Shown: piece after piece, positions 37,257 to 50,584 of the stretch
Position numbering within the stretch: the first letter of the stretch is position 1
How the letters are laid out: each line of letters opens with the position of its first letter
DNA from: Burhinus oedicnemus
Lineage: Eukaryota; Chordata; Aves; Charadriiformes; Burhinidae
Reading direction: 5' to 3'
DNA: 64,000 nucleotides
Assembly (NCBI GenBank): GCA_008921705.1
Contig: VFFE01007644.1
Span: 2,190,871-2,254,870, forward strand
Position numbers and translations under genes: made by a program
Notes under the pieces: generated by a model
What the model saw: only the letters and a program-made list of their open reading frames with translations
Databases searched by the model: none
What the model was told of the DNA's origin: nothing

Positions 37257-39554
37257 AAAATAATGATTACTTTATAATTCTAATGTAAGCAATACATGAT
37301 AAGGCATCTTTAGAAAGATTTTCCTTCTGCCGATCTGGTTTACTATGTGGTCCCACAAATGGCAGCATAAGCACGGCTGTAGGGACAGTAAACTGCGACA
37401 TAAAAGAAAAAAAAAAAGGTCAGGATGGAAAGGGGGAAAAGTAGTAGTCAGAGGAAGCCGTCTAGATGGGCTGCGGTGCTGGACACATCGAAAGTGGGAG
37501 TGTGTCACCAGGCACTCCTGACACCCCTGACACTTGTCCTCGGCTCTTGCTCTGTGCCCAGAGCAGCACCACACCACTAGCGGTTTGTGGATCGCTTTCG
37601 TAATGGACACCATGTGGGAACAAGAGAGCCGACAAAGATCGTCCTGTGCAGTACTAATTGCTTAAATCTGGATATGTGGAAAGTCAGGAATGGGGTGATA
37701 GATCAGTGCCGTGTACAGAGGCCAGGCTGATCGGCATCACATGTCTGTGTCCAGCTTTGGTACCAAAAAATGAAACTCTTAATCTTGGCTTCTGATAAAT
37801 TTTTCCTTGTCATGATTCTATCAATCACATCAGTACCTACCTCTTGATTAAAAGTGCGGCAATGTGTAATCCTATAGCTCAGTGTATTTGAAAGACAGAA
37901 AGAGGAAAAAATACTGCAGTGATCCCATCTGAGAAGGGGAGAAAGCACATATGGAATGCACATGTGGGTAAGGATGTGGGGAGGCTTACTGAGATTCTTG
38001 CAGAAATAAGGAAGTAGCTGAAAAAACTGTTGTAACTACTGAAAGCTAACAATTCCCAATATGAAACTTAATTATTTTTTTCAAAAAGGTAATAAATCGA
38101 AGAGTGTCTGTTCAGCCTTTAGGTCATTCTTGGACTTTAATAAGCTAGGGTTCAATGCAGGATGTGTGGAGTCTTCTTGTAAGTAATAATAAGACTCACT
38201 AAAAAGCCTACGCTGGGAGTCTAAATCATAATTTCTAAACTGTTGCATTCCAGGTGTCTTTACTGGTACGCCTGTGCACACAGACCACGATAAACTGGTA
38301 CTGGGATGTTGTCTGCCGGTGCTTTTGTCTGTTATGGTACCAAATGTTTACACCTGGACAGAAGTCTGCTCTGCCTCATGGCGAAAAGCAGAATTTCTCC
38401 TAGTTTGTGTCCTTACTTGGGAGAACTTACTTGAGATGAATAAAAACGTAGTCACGTGGATGTCAGATCCTCGTGGAGATGAAACGCTAGAAGTGTTGAA
38501 AGTTGTTGCAACTAAACGCAGCGAGGCGAAAGCCGTCTCCAGGAGTCCGTTTCATGGTTATCTTTCCTTAGTGTGCAAGTGCGTTCGTTTGAACAGTTTG
38601 CACAAATGCAAGCTCAAAGCCAGAGTTTTGATCATAAGTTTCATTTTAAATAAAATCATCGTAGAAAAGAGAAAGTCTCAGTGGTCTTTCAGTGCAGTCC
38701 TATTAAAATCTGTGGAGTTCTTTTAACTTTACAGCAAAATAAATTAAAAGCAGAATACAATTCCCAGTATCGTGCCGTGACTTTCTTTTTCAGATGCGAT
38801 TCAGTAGTAGACCGAATTGCTAAAAGCTCTGTTGTGAAGTTCCTAGGATTGATCAGAAAAAGAAAAAAGGAAAAAATTTTGTCAGCCTTATTATAAAAAA
38901 TAACATATTTTTAGTCGGTTTTCTAATATTTATGTCAGGGTACCATGATTAACTTTGTTAGTAGCATTTATAATTGTTAATCATTTAAATCAGTAACTAC
39001 TTCTATCCCATTAGTGCATTGCTTTGATCACTGTGAATAAACAAATGGCTATTTTATTCCTGGTTTAGCACAACGTAATCGAGTGCTGTATTTCAATTCA
39101 AAACCTGGACAAGGGTTATATGAAAGTTATTAAGGAGAACTTTTAATTTCCTTACCTAAGCAAAAGTTTGAATTTAACTCACTCTTGGTATTCAAGTATC
39201 ACTCCATATATGGGTGTTGGTGGGGTTTTTTAATAAGAGATAGTCTTTATGCTTTATTTTTTTTGTTGCCTAAGAATTGTTTTATGATTTGGAAATTGGT
39301 TCCAACAAGCCATCAAGAATCAACCAAAACTGCTAAAACCAGTGTCTGAACAGGGATAGATACCAATACGAGTTCAGTAGGTAACAGCAGTTCAAAACGG
39401 ATCAATGGACATGGCCATAAATTGTGTAAACAACTTGAAATCCCTTGCTGAGGAGGAAGGTGAATTCTAGTCTCATGAAACACAGGTCCAGCTATTCAAT
39501 CACTTCTCTCAAGTTTCCTCAGGTAGAAATGCATCTCCTGCAATTCATACTTAC

Positions 39555-39643
39555 CTTTTTGTGACAGCAGCACAACGTAAAAATTACAGATGATCTGTTC
39601 AAGTTGAGCGCAATTTTGGAATTTCAGAGCCGAGCTCCAGTGA
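39555..39643 (-). other. Candidate internal exon (89 nt), among the best in the window
   Basis: On the minus strand an acceptor (TTCTGAATAATCTTTAG) opens an 89-base segment closed by a near-consensus donor (AAAAAG|GTAAGTAT). Only one frame is open; with one leading base it reads HWSSALKFQNCAQLEQ then IICNFYVVLLSQK and leaves one base. The peptide has a plausible mix of hydrophobic and polar residues and no low complexity. I cannot name a family. The acceptor has only a moderate pyrimidine tract. Confidence 0.18.
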
Positions 39644-39989
39644 CTAAAGATTATTCAGAATAAATGAAAAGTATTTGGGAAATCAGAAAAGGACTTAGAA
39701 AACTGACCTTAAATGTGAATTGCAAAATCCTTAATTATTGCATCAGGGATTTCATTACAGCCGTGAAACTATCTTCAGCTTCGCACCCCTCCAAACTACA
39801 CAACAGGAGTCCACGCTAGTGCAAGAGTTGAGGGGGGGCGTATAATTAAGTCTTGGTTATCTTTCTCAAGATCTTGTGCAATATAACGTGAAACAGAGCT
39901 CCCTTTCCGTTTACTATTAAGTTTTCTTTCTAAAGCTTATGTCCCAGACCGATTACTGTTTTGCTAACGTTTGCCCTTTGTTCTGAGCT

Positions 39990-40265
39990 CCTCTGTAATC
40001 CGGGTCCCCGTGAAGCGCTGGCGGTACAGCGCCACGCTACTCGCACGCCTGGGAAACCTTCGCAGGCGTCGCGTTCCCCTCTGGAAGCCGAGGGAGCTGC
40101 GCAGGACAGCCGCCTCCCTGTGCCTTTGCCCTCCGCTTTTGCAGATGAGTAATTCCACGCGGGTGTTTATTCTTCTGAGGATGCACTTCGCAAGAGCAGA
40201 CTTTTTCCCGTGCGTTGGTTCTATTTGTGGAGCACGGCCGCTTCTAGCTGCCTGCGGGAGAAGCT
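39990..40265. other. CpG-rich islet
   Basis: GC- and CpG-rich (GCGCTGGCGGTACAGCGCCA, CGCAGGCGTCGCGTTCC). Open in several frames because stops are rare. No start-plus-donor arrangement was found that I would call an exon. Confidence 0.4.
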
Positions 40266-41196
40266 GTGTCAATACAGATGTACTTGCAAAGGAGACTTGA
40301 ATTCTGCAAGATAGGGCATAATCAAAAAGCAGAAAGATGGACCTGACCCTAGAACCCTGGGGCAGCCTCACAGATTGAGAGGTGAACCGTTTTATGGGGG
40401 AAGGATTTTATTTCCAGTTGCTGAATTTGGGAAAGGCGTTGCCCGTTTTACAGCCCCAGTTTGTTGTTGGTGAAACAGAAATGAAGAATTGCTTTGAGAG
40501 CTGTGGATAAATTACGGCACATAAGAATGGGATGGTGCTGTTCTCCTAGCCTGGCGGGCGGCATCTCTGCAGTCCTCAAGGAAGCTGAATAGGTTCATTT
40601 CTGGCAACGTTTCAAAAGTTAAACAGCCACTTCTGCTTTCCTCTGCGTACCTTGGTCTGCTAGAAAAGACACTGAAGAGCAAGTACTGGAGTAGTGTCGT
40701 TGTTTCCAGTGGATGTTATGATTAGCACCAAGTATTTTGAGGGTAAGGTGTGCTACAAAAACTAATGAGCAGAGCCTTGAGGCTTGGATAGACTATGTGA
40801 CTGTAATTGAAGATAATTGCCCTTAATAGAAAAATGGAATACAGTCATCATCTTTGTTCTAGAGACTAATCTCAAATAGACCAAAAACTGTATGTTGACA
40901 AAAACATTTTAATTAAATATTGTTCGTTTAACATCCCCTTCCCACTCTTCAAATTTGCATTTAAAACTTCAAGAATTACTGAAAAAGTTGGATTTTCAAA
41001 AAAAAGTCACAAATTTTAAATTAATTTCCTTAGATGAAAAAGATATAGATGTGGAAGGCAATGCAGCTAGTAATTTTGGCATACCAAAACTCTGTTATAT
41101 AAAATCAAGGCCTAAAAGTACTGAGAAGCTATTACACCCAAAAAGCTACAGACCGTGACCTGCATAGCTCAGGTATTACAGTCTTAAATCTGACTG

Positions 41197-41243
41197 TTTT
41201 TTTTTTTATCTTCTTCAGTGCTTTTTCTTTCCTTTTTTTTTTT
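41197..41243 (+). repeat. Pyrimidine-rich tract
   Basis: Two T11 or longer runs separated by ATCTTCTTCAGTG and CTTTCC. A splice-acceptor-like TTCTTCAG lies inside but no exon follows. Confidence 0.85.
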
Positions 41244-41508
41244 ATGCAAAAACTGTAACAGAATGCGTGAAGCGGTATGTAACAGTATGTGAAAACAACT
41301 GGCACGAGCACTTGGACGGTTGTGCAGATACTGTTGGACTAACCTCTAAATCAATTAAGTCCAGATCAGATCATTCATGACCATGAATCACTCCCATATG
41401 AGGACTTCTCCGTGAGTACAATAAATAAATCTGTGTAATCAAAACCAGGAATGCCACTAGCTGCAGTGGTGGTGTCAGAGGAAAGGGACAACGGAGTACA
41501 GAAATTCA

Positions 41509-41538
41509 TATATATATACGTATCTATATGTATATATT
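41509..41538. repeat. (TA)n-like microsatellite, interrupted
   Basis: Imperfect TATA/TATG alternation of about 30 bases. Confidence 0.88.
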
Positions 41539-42831
41539 CGTGTGAATTGTGCTTTTGAATGAAACCCGCTGCAACAGCGGCGTTTCTGCTGTTGCTGCCA
41601 GACAGTGGATTTTTTTGTTGCCAGCGCGGCCTCTCTGCGCAGCTCCGTTTCCCTGCGGTGGGGACTCTGCCTGTCGTGCAGTAACGGGAATGCCAGAGCG
41701 GAGACGCTCTACCCATCGGAAGGGGTAGGGTGAGAGCGCCAAACGCAGATGGTCAAATGGTGAAAGTGGCATGTCTTATTTATGGGCAATTACGAGAGTG
41801 AAGTCTGGGTAGCTGCCGCTTTCATAGCGTTACGGAAAAATCATCTGTCTTGGGGGGGTTTTGACAGTGTCTCTCAACCATAAACAACTTCTTTTCTGTT
41901 GATGGAGCTGCCATTTTTCGTGAACTTGTAACTGAAATAAAAAATTATTATAGTTCTGAGATGCACTTACTATTATTAGGAAAGTACTACGTAAAAAGCT
42001 ATTTAGTTGGGTGACCTGTTACACTTTTATATATATTTATATTTAATTTGGCACAATTCTGAAATTCCAAGCGTTTTAGTTTGCTTCCTATAGAAAGCGA
42101 ACTTTTGCCTTTTAGGTAAATGCTGTGAGTGGCTGAACCTTTCAAACTTTCTGCTGCTTACAGCCACTTTTGACGGACAGCTGGATGAGTTAATGATCTC
42201 AGATATGCTTAAATGACTAGAAGTTCAGTATAAGTAGGTCGTCAGCCAACATGTTGAAAGTTCATGCAAAAGTTTGTCCTTAATGACCCATCCACCAATG
42301 TTTATAATCGTTCAAAGCAGCTTGCCCATTTCTGCCAAAATACTCTGAAGAACCAGGGGTTTTTAGGGGGAGAAAGCACAGAGTTGTCTAGATATGTGAG
42401 GGATTAACAGAAAAATTGTGTACAATTAAATTTAGTAAGTTTATTTTAAAAAATGCAAATCCATAAGATGTCAGACTTCTTTTGATCTGTTTTCATAGAA
42501 TTAAGGGTGTAGGGTTCGTATTGCTGTAATGCATAAACTTTGAGTGATGTCATTTAAGATTTCCTCCCCACCTTAATTACAGGTAAGGCATTTTGGTGAT
42601 GTTTAGCCTGTACTTGAACGAGGTCTCTCTGCGCCGGTGTAGAAGGGGGCATGACACAGCAGCGGACAGTTAGCAGGATTGGGTTTGTCTGTACAGTTTA
42701 GAAAAGAACATTTTGTATTTGAGAAACTGGAACAATAACTGGTTTGCAAATACCATTCGTAGGATGCTGGTAACAGAAAACATGAATAAATAATATGAAT
42801 AATGTCTTTCTAATGCGTCTATGTCTACCAG

Positions 42832-42891
42832 AGTTCATTTAAAAGTACATTTCAGGCGCTAACAACGTATCAAGTGAGGTTCCTCGGTAAG
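42832..42891 (+). other. Candidate internal exon (60 nt)
   Basis: Plus strand acceptor TGCGTCTATGTCTACCAG, then exactly 20 codons open in phase 0, then a near-consensus donor GGTAAG|GTAAGTG. It would read SSFKSTFQALTTYQVRFLGK. The end YQVRFLGK resembles the first strand of phosphotyrosine-binding (PTB) domains, which commonly contain an aromatic-x-V-x-[FY]-L-G pattern. That resemblance is 7-8 residues only and no downstream PTB exon was found, so it may be coincidence. Confidence 0.12.
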
Positions 42892-43375
42892 GTAAGTGTT
42901 TAATCACGAGGGATTGAGCCGATGTGCATATGCGGTATACAATAGGAAGCAGAGTGAGGAGGATGGTAAGGATCGTTGAGGTAGAAACAAGACTTTTAAG
43001 AACAGCCTTTGGTGGATGCACGCAGATTAGTAAATATGCATCTTTGACAGAGAAATGAGAAATTTCCAGAGGAATTTTTCAAGAAAGTGATGTTGTAATG
43101 TTTTGTACAACATACAATGTTCCTATGGCTTTTAAGTGAAAACTGAGCTTGATAAATATCTTAAGGCTGTTTTCTATAAATGAAATCTGCAACAGCGGAA
43201 TCCGCAGTAGGAGAAACAGATGAAGCCCAAAAAGTAGTGTGAGAACTATTTTTGTGTACAAACAGAAGAACACTTGAAAAATAAGCTGACTAACTTAGGA
43301 ACTTTCTGGATGGCTAATGTTCCAATTTGTACTGTTAGATAACCGACTATAAAAGTGCTATTAAAGAGACGGCTT

Positions 43376-43407
43376 AAAAAAAAAAAAAACACCACCAAAA
43401 AAAACAA
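43376..43407. repeat. A-rich tract with CACCACC
   Basis: A14 run followed by CACCACC, A8 and CAACG. A further A13 run lies at 43464-43476. Confidence 0.9.
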
Positions 43408-43499
43408 CGTTATTCAGGCCAGATGAGAAAAAACATACTTATCAAATATGTTGGCAGTTGTGCAAAAAAAAAAAAAAGGTTGTTGAAAGACTGTACTGA

Positions 43500-44095
43500 A
43501 CTTAGTCTTGCTGCAGCAGAGGCGACGGCTGCCGGAGGCCTCTCTGTGCCAGACGCCGGAGCTGTGCCGCGTGCGCTCTGTACCCGCGTTTCCTGAAAAC
43601 GAGGAAAAGGGGAGTTTGGAACTTAGCTTTCTTCCAATAGACGGTGTTTGTTTTGAAACTGGTAGTTTTCACGCAGTGAGGCAGGCGTGGTGGAAGCAGC
43701 TTGGAAGCAGGCACTGCCCCTTCAAAAAGAATTACGGATAGTGCTGCCTGTGTGGAAATCAAGGCTTTGAGAGCAGCTTACCACGGCGGCGCGTGCGACT
43801 GGCCAAACGCGTTTTACCCAGTTTGCTCCGAGATACTTGGGGGAACACATTTGCAACGTCAGTGAAATAAATAATTGTGCAGGAAAATGCCCTTCTCTGG
43901 AATCCTGTGCGTGGGCGGCCTAGTTCGTATCTCGGGACAGAGGGCCCAGTGCCCACCTCGCCGTCTTCTCCGGGGAAGGCGTGGTGGAGCAGCTCGCCCG
44001 CTGCGTTGCGCGCTGCCCTTCGGAACGTGTGCGAGGTCGTACACAACGTCGCACTTCGGGGGCCGGACGCAGGCAACGAGGATGTGCGTTTTAGT
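43500..44095. other. CpG-richer zone, two patches
   Basis: Patches at 43510-43590 and 43900-44095 are rich in CpG (GCCGGAGCTGTGCCGCGTGC; CTCGCCCGCTGCGTTGCGCG). Both strands are open for up to about 115 codons across the second patch, a composition effect. No promoter or exon signal is convincing. Confidence 0.4.
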
Positions 44096-44581
44096 ATTAC
44101 TACAGATGTTGCAACACCGAGACATTTCTGAGCACGTTGGCGTAGTGAGCGCTATGCACATTGGTTTACTTTCTGGGACTGTTTTTCCCAAGATTCTTGC
44201 ACGGAATGTACTTTGCCAGTGAGCTGCTAATCAAATACCTCATGCCCCTCCTTGCTTAGTTTTCTTTAGGTTTCTACCTAATACTACAGTTCCTCAGTTT
44301 AGATAATGGTAATAATATGTCAGCTTTCCTCAAAAATGTTTCCAAGCCTGCTGGTTGAAAGCGTGCCGGGGGACTGGAACCGACCAGCCAAAGCAGTGCC
44401 AACGTTGTTTCAGGACAACCAACGTGTACCTGAGTGCGCAGGCAGCTGTAACCAAAGGAAACGGCTATTCAAACCTTCTATATGCCTTAGCTCTGCTCTG
44501 AACCACCGCCAGAACCAAACGCTTTGTTTCGTGTGTGCGTGCTACTCTACGTACAGTATGGAACGGTTGTGTAGACTCCTT

Positions 44582-44601
44582 CCCCCCCACCCCCCACCCC
44601 C
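44582..44601 (-). other. Possible G-quadruplex
   Basis: The minus strand carries G5-T-G6-T-G7. The longest run can be split to give a fourth G-tract, so the segment satisfies the usual quadruplex pattern with one-base loops. Confidence 0.55.
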
Positions 44602-47600
44602 AGTAGGCAACAGGTGACCAGTTTCTTGACAATGTCCAACGAGGTACAGTGACAGTTCCACCTAAAGACATTGATCCTTCATATGTTCTCCAAGATGATC
44701 AAAGCACTTACAAGAAAAATTATTTGGAGACAAACATGGTTTAGGGCTGGGCCCATGGAGATCTGAACGTGGACCTTGCCTTTGGTCTTGCTCTTGTGTT
44801 AGCGTATGCAATAGCAGCCCAAGTAATTAGCCCTAGATCCCATAGTGAGATAGTAGCAGAATCAGGATCATGATTCGGGGGTTTTGAACTCTAATGCATT
44901 ATTTCCTCTCCTTAAACTTTCTTTTTTCTTCTGCGCTCCTCCAAATACAGAGTTAAATTATCCATTCTCTTTGGAACCCTGCTCAAAGAAAGAATGTTAA
45001 TCAAAGACAAACCTCAGGATCTGGCAGAGGTGTTTTGAATGTTTTAATTCATGATCAGATTTGTATAAAGAGAGGTTTTACATTTAAGAATTCAAGTGTT
45101 TAGGTTCAATCTGGTTCTTAATTGTAGTGTCTTAAAAACACTGAAAACGTGACCCTTAGCTGACCCATGACTATCCAAATTGACACCAGAAGGAGCTGTA
45201 AACTGGCTTCATTGTTTCCCTGTATCTATCACAGAAGAGAATTCCATTAATTTCACAATGTACAGGTTTAAAAAAAAAAAAAAATCTGTTTCGGGAGCTG
45301 CATCTTAATGGTATCAGAATTGCATAAATACACGCATAGTTGCAGGAATCTTCTAGAAGAGCCTCTGGGCTTTGATTTTTACATCTCCTTTACTCCGGTT
45401 ATGTAGTTCACCTAATCCACTAGCCATTCAATAGATATCTTGCATTGCTACAATAGTTTGCACATTTATTTTTTAATGACAAAAGGCTCCACCCCTCTTC
45501 ACGTCTGCACGGGAAGTACTCGCGTAGCCGAGGGCCCGCAGTGCTCCGTGAAGGCAACTCGCCTCTTGAGCGACGGACGTGGCCGGGCCTGGGGCACCGC
45601 GGGGAAACATAGTGAGACCCTGAAGCATTTCCAAATTGTTCGGTCAATTCTTTGGGGGAGTGAGGGGAGTAATTATAAAAATAAGACAGCTAAATCCAAA
45701 TGAACTATAAAAATGAAAATTATTTAACTGGTTGTAATAGAACAAATAATTCCTGGACAAGTATGGCAAAACTACCATTCATGAAATGCATGAACACCAG
45801 CTAACTTAAAGGAGAGCTGGTTCACGCACTGTGAACAGAAACAATTAGTTAATAAACGTGATTTGTTGTCTAATGGAATATCCATTGTAACCAGTAAAAA
45901 GAAAACTCTTATCTTCTCTAAGATTATTTCATTGTTTAACGTACTGGCCCTTTAGTGTCTAAATGATCTTGTCTGTATAGGATTTTAAAATACTCGTAGG
46001 AAAAATGGAGCTTGAATGTCAGACTTCTAATCAGCTTATTGTAAGGGGCTAGAACTTCAGCGCTTGTGAGTCAGTCCCGTTCCGTTTATGTAGATAGAGA
46101 CACGCGCAGAAGTTTGAGGCGAGGTCTCCGTTGACTGATGACTGAGTGATAGCACGTGGTGAGGATGTTGAGATGCCTGAAAAAACACAGAGGTGCTGAA
46201 GGAGTTTTTAGATGGGTTTACAGATCTACCTGATTTCTGAAAGCGGTGCGTACAGGAAATGACGAGCAACCTGGCCTGTTATAAAATGGATAAGGATCAT
46301 ACTGAAATCAAATGAGAGGACTAAGCTAGAAGACCTGGATGTGGGGAGAGGTGTTCAATGTGGATGCTGGTGGGACTCAGTAAAGAGCCCAAGGGTTCGG
46401 TGAGGGGTTTCCCGCAGCAGAACAGGAGCCAAGACTTGAACCTCATCCCAAACCTCTGTTGAAGCTCAGCTGTGCTACTGTCAGCGTGGGTCACTCGGCT
46501 ACAGAGATCTTTGGAGTACAAATCAAGGCATGCCTGTCTTCTAAAGCACTTCTGAAAATCTTGGAAGTCAAAATACTTTTTAAAATGGGCTTTTAAACAA
46601 AGTTTGGCAAGATACTGGTGCAAGGTAAACAGAAAGTTCAATATGCCTTGTTTAACTCGCTTAATGGATTTTCAGTCTCCCAATCCTGACATTTCTTTGT
46701 AGCGTAAAGCTCTCCAGATCAGGTTGTGAGTATACCTTTCCTATTGTAAAACTCAGTTGTTTCCAATCTCATCTGTGTACAATTTTGCTTGGTTACTATT
46801 CCAATAGATTTCAAGCTGTGGATTTAAAGATTTAATGCTCATATGGCTAGAATTTGTTCCTTTTCTAGCAATAACTTTTAGCTACATTACTTAGTCTTAC
46901 TTATGTTAGCCTGCATTTTACTTTTATCGACACACCATTTTTTCTTAAATCACCTTGAACCAAACTGTCATGTTTGTCCTCAGCAATCTGTCGCAGCAGT
47001 TATTTTTGCCTAGCTGTTCTGAAAACCAACTCCCAAAAGCAAAATCTTGAGCGTGTGTGAAAGATGCTGGACGCTGCCCATGGGAACGTCTTTCAGGCTC
47101 GAGTGCTAGGTATCGGAAAGCAGTCGGGGCGGATCTGGTAGGAACACATCCCAGAACTGCGGCCACCACTTCTTTTGGTCATTATAAAAGGAGTACTGTA
47201 GCACACAGAACCCTCGCGTTCTTTTCTCGTGGCAAGAGAAATTCTTACAAGCTCTCTTTGCTCCGCTGTGCTTTGTGAGAGGGAAAAGCCGAGATGTCAA
47301 ACTTGGGGTTTTAGAACCACCAAAAGCATTTCATTCAGTCTCTGCTGGTACCTCGTGCCAGCAGCTTCATGTTCTGTTATGCAGAAAAAACAATTCTGTT
47401 CTGCTGTATTTATTAAATAGTTGGAGGATGTAGTAAATACTATTTAGCACGTTTTTAAAGCAGATGAGGAATGATTTAAGTCATCACAGTTAGCCAAGAG
47501 AAAAAATTACTTCTGCCTGTATGACAAAATAACCCTAAAAATGTATCCCCTTCTCCCACTCAGGTATCTGCTAGACTTCAGTGTGTTACAAAAAAACCTT

Positions 47601-47879
47601 AGTAAGGGTGAGGATAATTAAATGAATAGATCAAGGGTCGATTTTAATTTCTGTAGATTTCTTTATAAAAATGAAACATCTTTTCTGGTGAAATCAACTA
47701 AAAAATCAGCCTCTTTTCCTCCTACATGCTTTGTTTCGTCATCTCTATATTGACGTAACAGGAGAAGGATCTACAGAAGAGTTTGACTCCCAGGTTTTAC
47801 AAGCATCTTCTAATACGTGGGCAGAATTGGAAGCAGGAGAGTGGCATCCCCAAAAGCTAGCCCATGGCAAGGAGCCGTT

Positions 47880-48070
47880 TACCCTAAGGGACAGGAAAGG
47901 AGACGCGAGCCCTGCGCGGGGGCAGGCGCGGCCCCCTTTGCCCTCAGAGCGCTGGGGGCGCTGGGGCTGACGGCAGAGCCTGGGCCTTTCGCCAGGCACG
48001 GCCGCGGCGTGCGAGGGGGAGGTGGTGATGGCGACCGTTGTCTTCGTGGCACTCACCCGTTGCTGCCGAT
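47880..48070. other. CpG-rich islet
   Basis: CpG-rich (GCGCGGGGGCAGGCGCGGCC; CACGGCCGCGGCGTGCGAGG). A donor-like site GG|GTGAGTGCC occurs on the minus strand at about 48058-48050, but no clear exon leads into it. Confidence 0.42.
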
Positions 48071-49923
48071 ACGTCTACCTGAGTGGCTTTGCGGTAACAT
48101 CAGCCCCCCGCCTCTCGTACTTCCTTCTGGGAACGCCGGGAACAAAATACGGCTTTCCTCTCTGTCGCAGCCCTTTGCGTTTGACGACTGCGTTCACATC
48201 TCCTCCCTTCCTTCTCAGCTGTAGGCTAAAAACTGACGTTCTTCCAAACCTCCCTTCTCCGCTATGCTCCACACTTGATCATTTATTGTTCTTATTGCTA
48301 TTACCAACTGAAACCTCAACTGTTATTAATGGGAACTAGAATGAGAGCGATGCAGCGCCGACAGTTACACATAAATGGTTTTACATGGAACAGAGTAAGA
48401 ACTGGAACTATCTCTTTGTTACAAATTAAACACAAGTGTCCTCAAAATAATATCCCAGACCAAGAATAATTCTGCAGTACACCTAGCTATGCTAATGTTA
48501 CGTGTTGAAAGAACGTTTGTTTCGAACTTCTATAAGTAATCATTTTATGATTTATCACATACTGAGTTCTTTAAAAACATTCATTAGTTGTATATGAAAT
48601 TAATTTTTGTATCATTTTTAAGGAATAGGATTTCAAATTAGCTTAACATCTTCTAGTTACAAATTAAAAATAGGTAAACTGAGTCCCTAAGAGCTGAGGA
48701 GTATTAATGGTGAGGTTTTCTATAAACGTATGTAATTAGGTAAAACCAACCTCATGGCCATTAACTATTCCCATACAGAATTATGGTAGTTCGACTCCAG
48801 AACCCAGCACATATGATTTTCAGGTATATGCTGTGGTTTATAGATTTATTCAGAGATATCTACAGTAAACTTTAGATTTGCCCTCTTCCGGGTTTGATCT
48901 AACAGTTATTTCTCTTTTTCTTTCTTTTGCTGTATTCATGACAGACTGATTTTTACATTAACTGCTAGCGCTACATTGGCACAGTGTTTTCGGCTACTGT
49001 GCAGAGTCCCAAAACCAAACTACTTCCAAGTGGAGTTCACATAGAAAAATGCTGGATTTTTTCTTTCTTAAAGCACAACAATAACAAGCCATAGCCCACT
49101 ACGCAAGGGCTAAGTCTACCTGCGTGCCAAAGAAAGAACCCAATTTGATTTTTATTTTTATTTTTTTCTGTGAATGTTTAAAATAGAGTGAAAGCACGTG
49201 GGACTTGGGAAGGTATGAATCCATCTTCAAGTGCAACATTTAAATTGAATTAATGTGGGGGAAGACAGTAGAAATCCAACCACAGACTCAGCAGTTCATC
49301 TAAAAGCTGAATCGTATCAGTCGAGGAGGCACCGACAGCCTTGTTAGCGCTCCGATGTGTTTGCAATTCCAGGAAAAAAAAATAATGACTGAAGCTGAAG
49401 TCAGTGAACATTGTTCGCAAACAGAACTCACGGTCCAAATGACCATTGCCTCCTTGTTTGTCCCAGGATACTAGTTAGGCCAGATGAGGGCTACATTTAT
49501 AGCAAAAGGGACATAAAATTGAAATGTAACTTTTTAGGCATAATTATTATCAAAGAATTTTTTATTAAGTTTTCGTACTCAATTCTTAAACTGCTAGGAG
49601 AACTATCAGTCTCTTGAAGAAGGCAAGTTTTTGTATGACCTGGGCACGTGCATTCAGGGAGGGGGAAAAAAAAAATCCAGTCGGTGGTTATAAATGAACA
49701 TCAAGCATTCTTCATAACAAAGCTCAATTATTTTTTAGAAACCCCAAAACTATACAGCATCTTTTAAAAATTATGGGAAAATAGTACGTGAAATGGTTTT
49801 ATACAATAAATAATCTGTTTTCTATAAATGTACAAAATCATTTGTACAGCAAGTAAGAAACTAATACAAATGCAGTAACTGAAAGATATATTTAATTTTA
49901 TAACTATAATAATTTATTTATGA

Positions 49924-49962
49924 AATATATCCACATATATATAAAATATATCATATATATTT
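49924..49962. repeat. AT-rich (ATAT)n low-complexity tract
   Basis: Alternating AT with short interruptions inside a longer AT-rich segment. Confidence 0.88.
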
Positions 49963-50530
49963 TGGCAAAGACCTCCCTTTCTTGTTTCAAAGTCTATTAC
50001 CACCATTATAAGCCTATATAACCATTTTTACTGTTAATTTCTTTTCAATTTTCTTTTGGTCTCCATCTTTCTTCTGATAAAAATATAATTTAATGTCATT
50101 GGGTTACAGTTTAACCTATGTGCCCTGGGGAAAGTCCGCGTGAAGGTCAGTCAAACCAAAAAAATACCTGTAATGTCACAAGTAAGGGATTTCCTCTCTT
50201 TCTTTTTAAATAATACAGAACAGGGTTTGCAAAAGTTACTCTTTTTTTCCTAGCTTACTCTTGCATCCTCCTATCAAAAAAAAGTCCATAATTCCTGAAG
50301 AAATCATTTACATTAAAAAATGTCCAGGGTTGGATATAATCCTTATTGCCAAGTTTCCAAGTTATTCAGTGATGATTGTTTCAATGGAGAGATAAAAATG
50401 TGATTTATAGTACTAGCAAAGACAAATGTATGTGGATGATAACGTATGCAGGGGCTTAGACCAGCGAATGGTCTAGTACAGTAAGTTATTTGGATTGTAT
50501 GAAGTTTTACTTGAAGTTCCACAGTCCTAC

Positions 50531-50584
50531 CTTTTTATCTTTAGGAAATTCTTTGGGATGAATAATTGGAGTTCCGTTCATCAA
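50531..50584 (-). other. Candidate internal exon (54 nt)
   Basis: The minus strand is open for exactly 18 codons between a TAG acceptor (GGATACACTGTAG) and a donor (AAAAAG|GTAGGAC), reading LMNGTPIIHPKEFPKDKK. The peptide looks protein-like, but the acceptor has a poor pyrimidine tract and I know no family with it. An ATG at codon 2 makes a 24-codon mini-frame ending in TAA. Confidence 0.1.

Noticed and set aside
38274..38726. 150-codon plus-strand frame
   Set aside because: No recognisable motif and no clear acceptor or donor at useful positions; treated as a chance open frame.
43859..44222. Overlapping frames of 84-115 codons on both strands
   Set aside because: All lie in the CpG-rich patch and none resembles a known protein.
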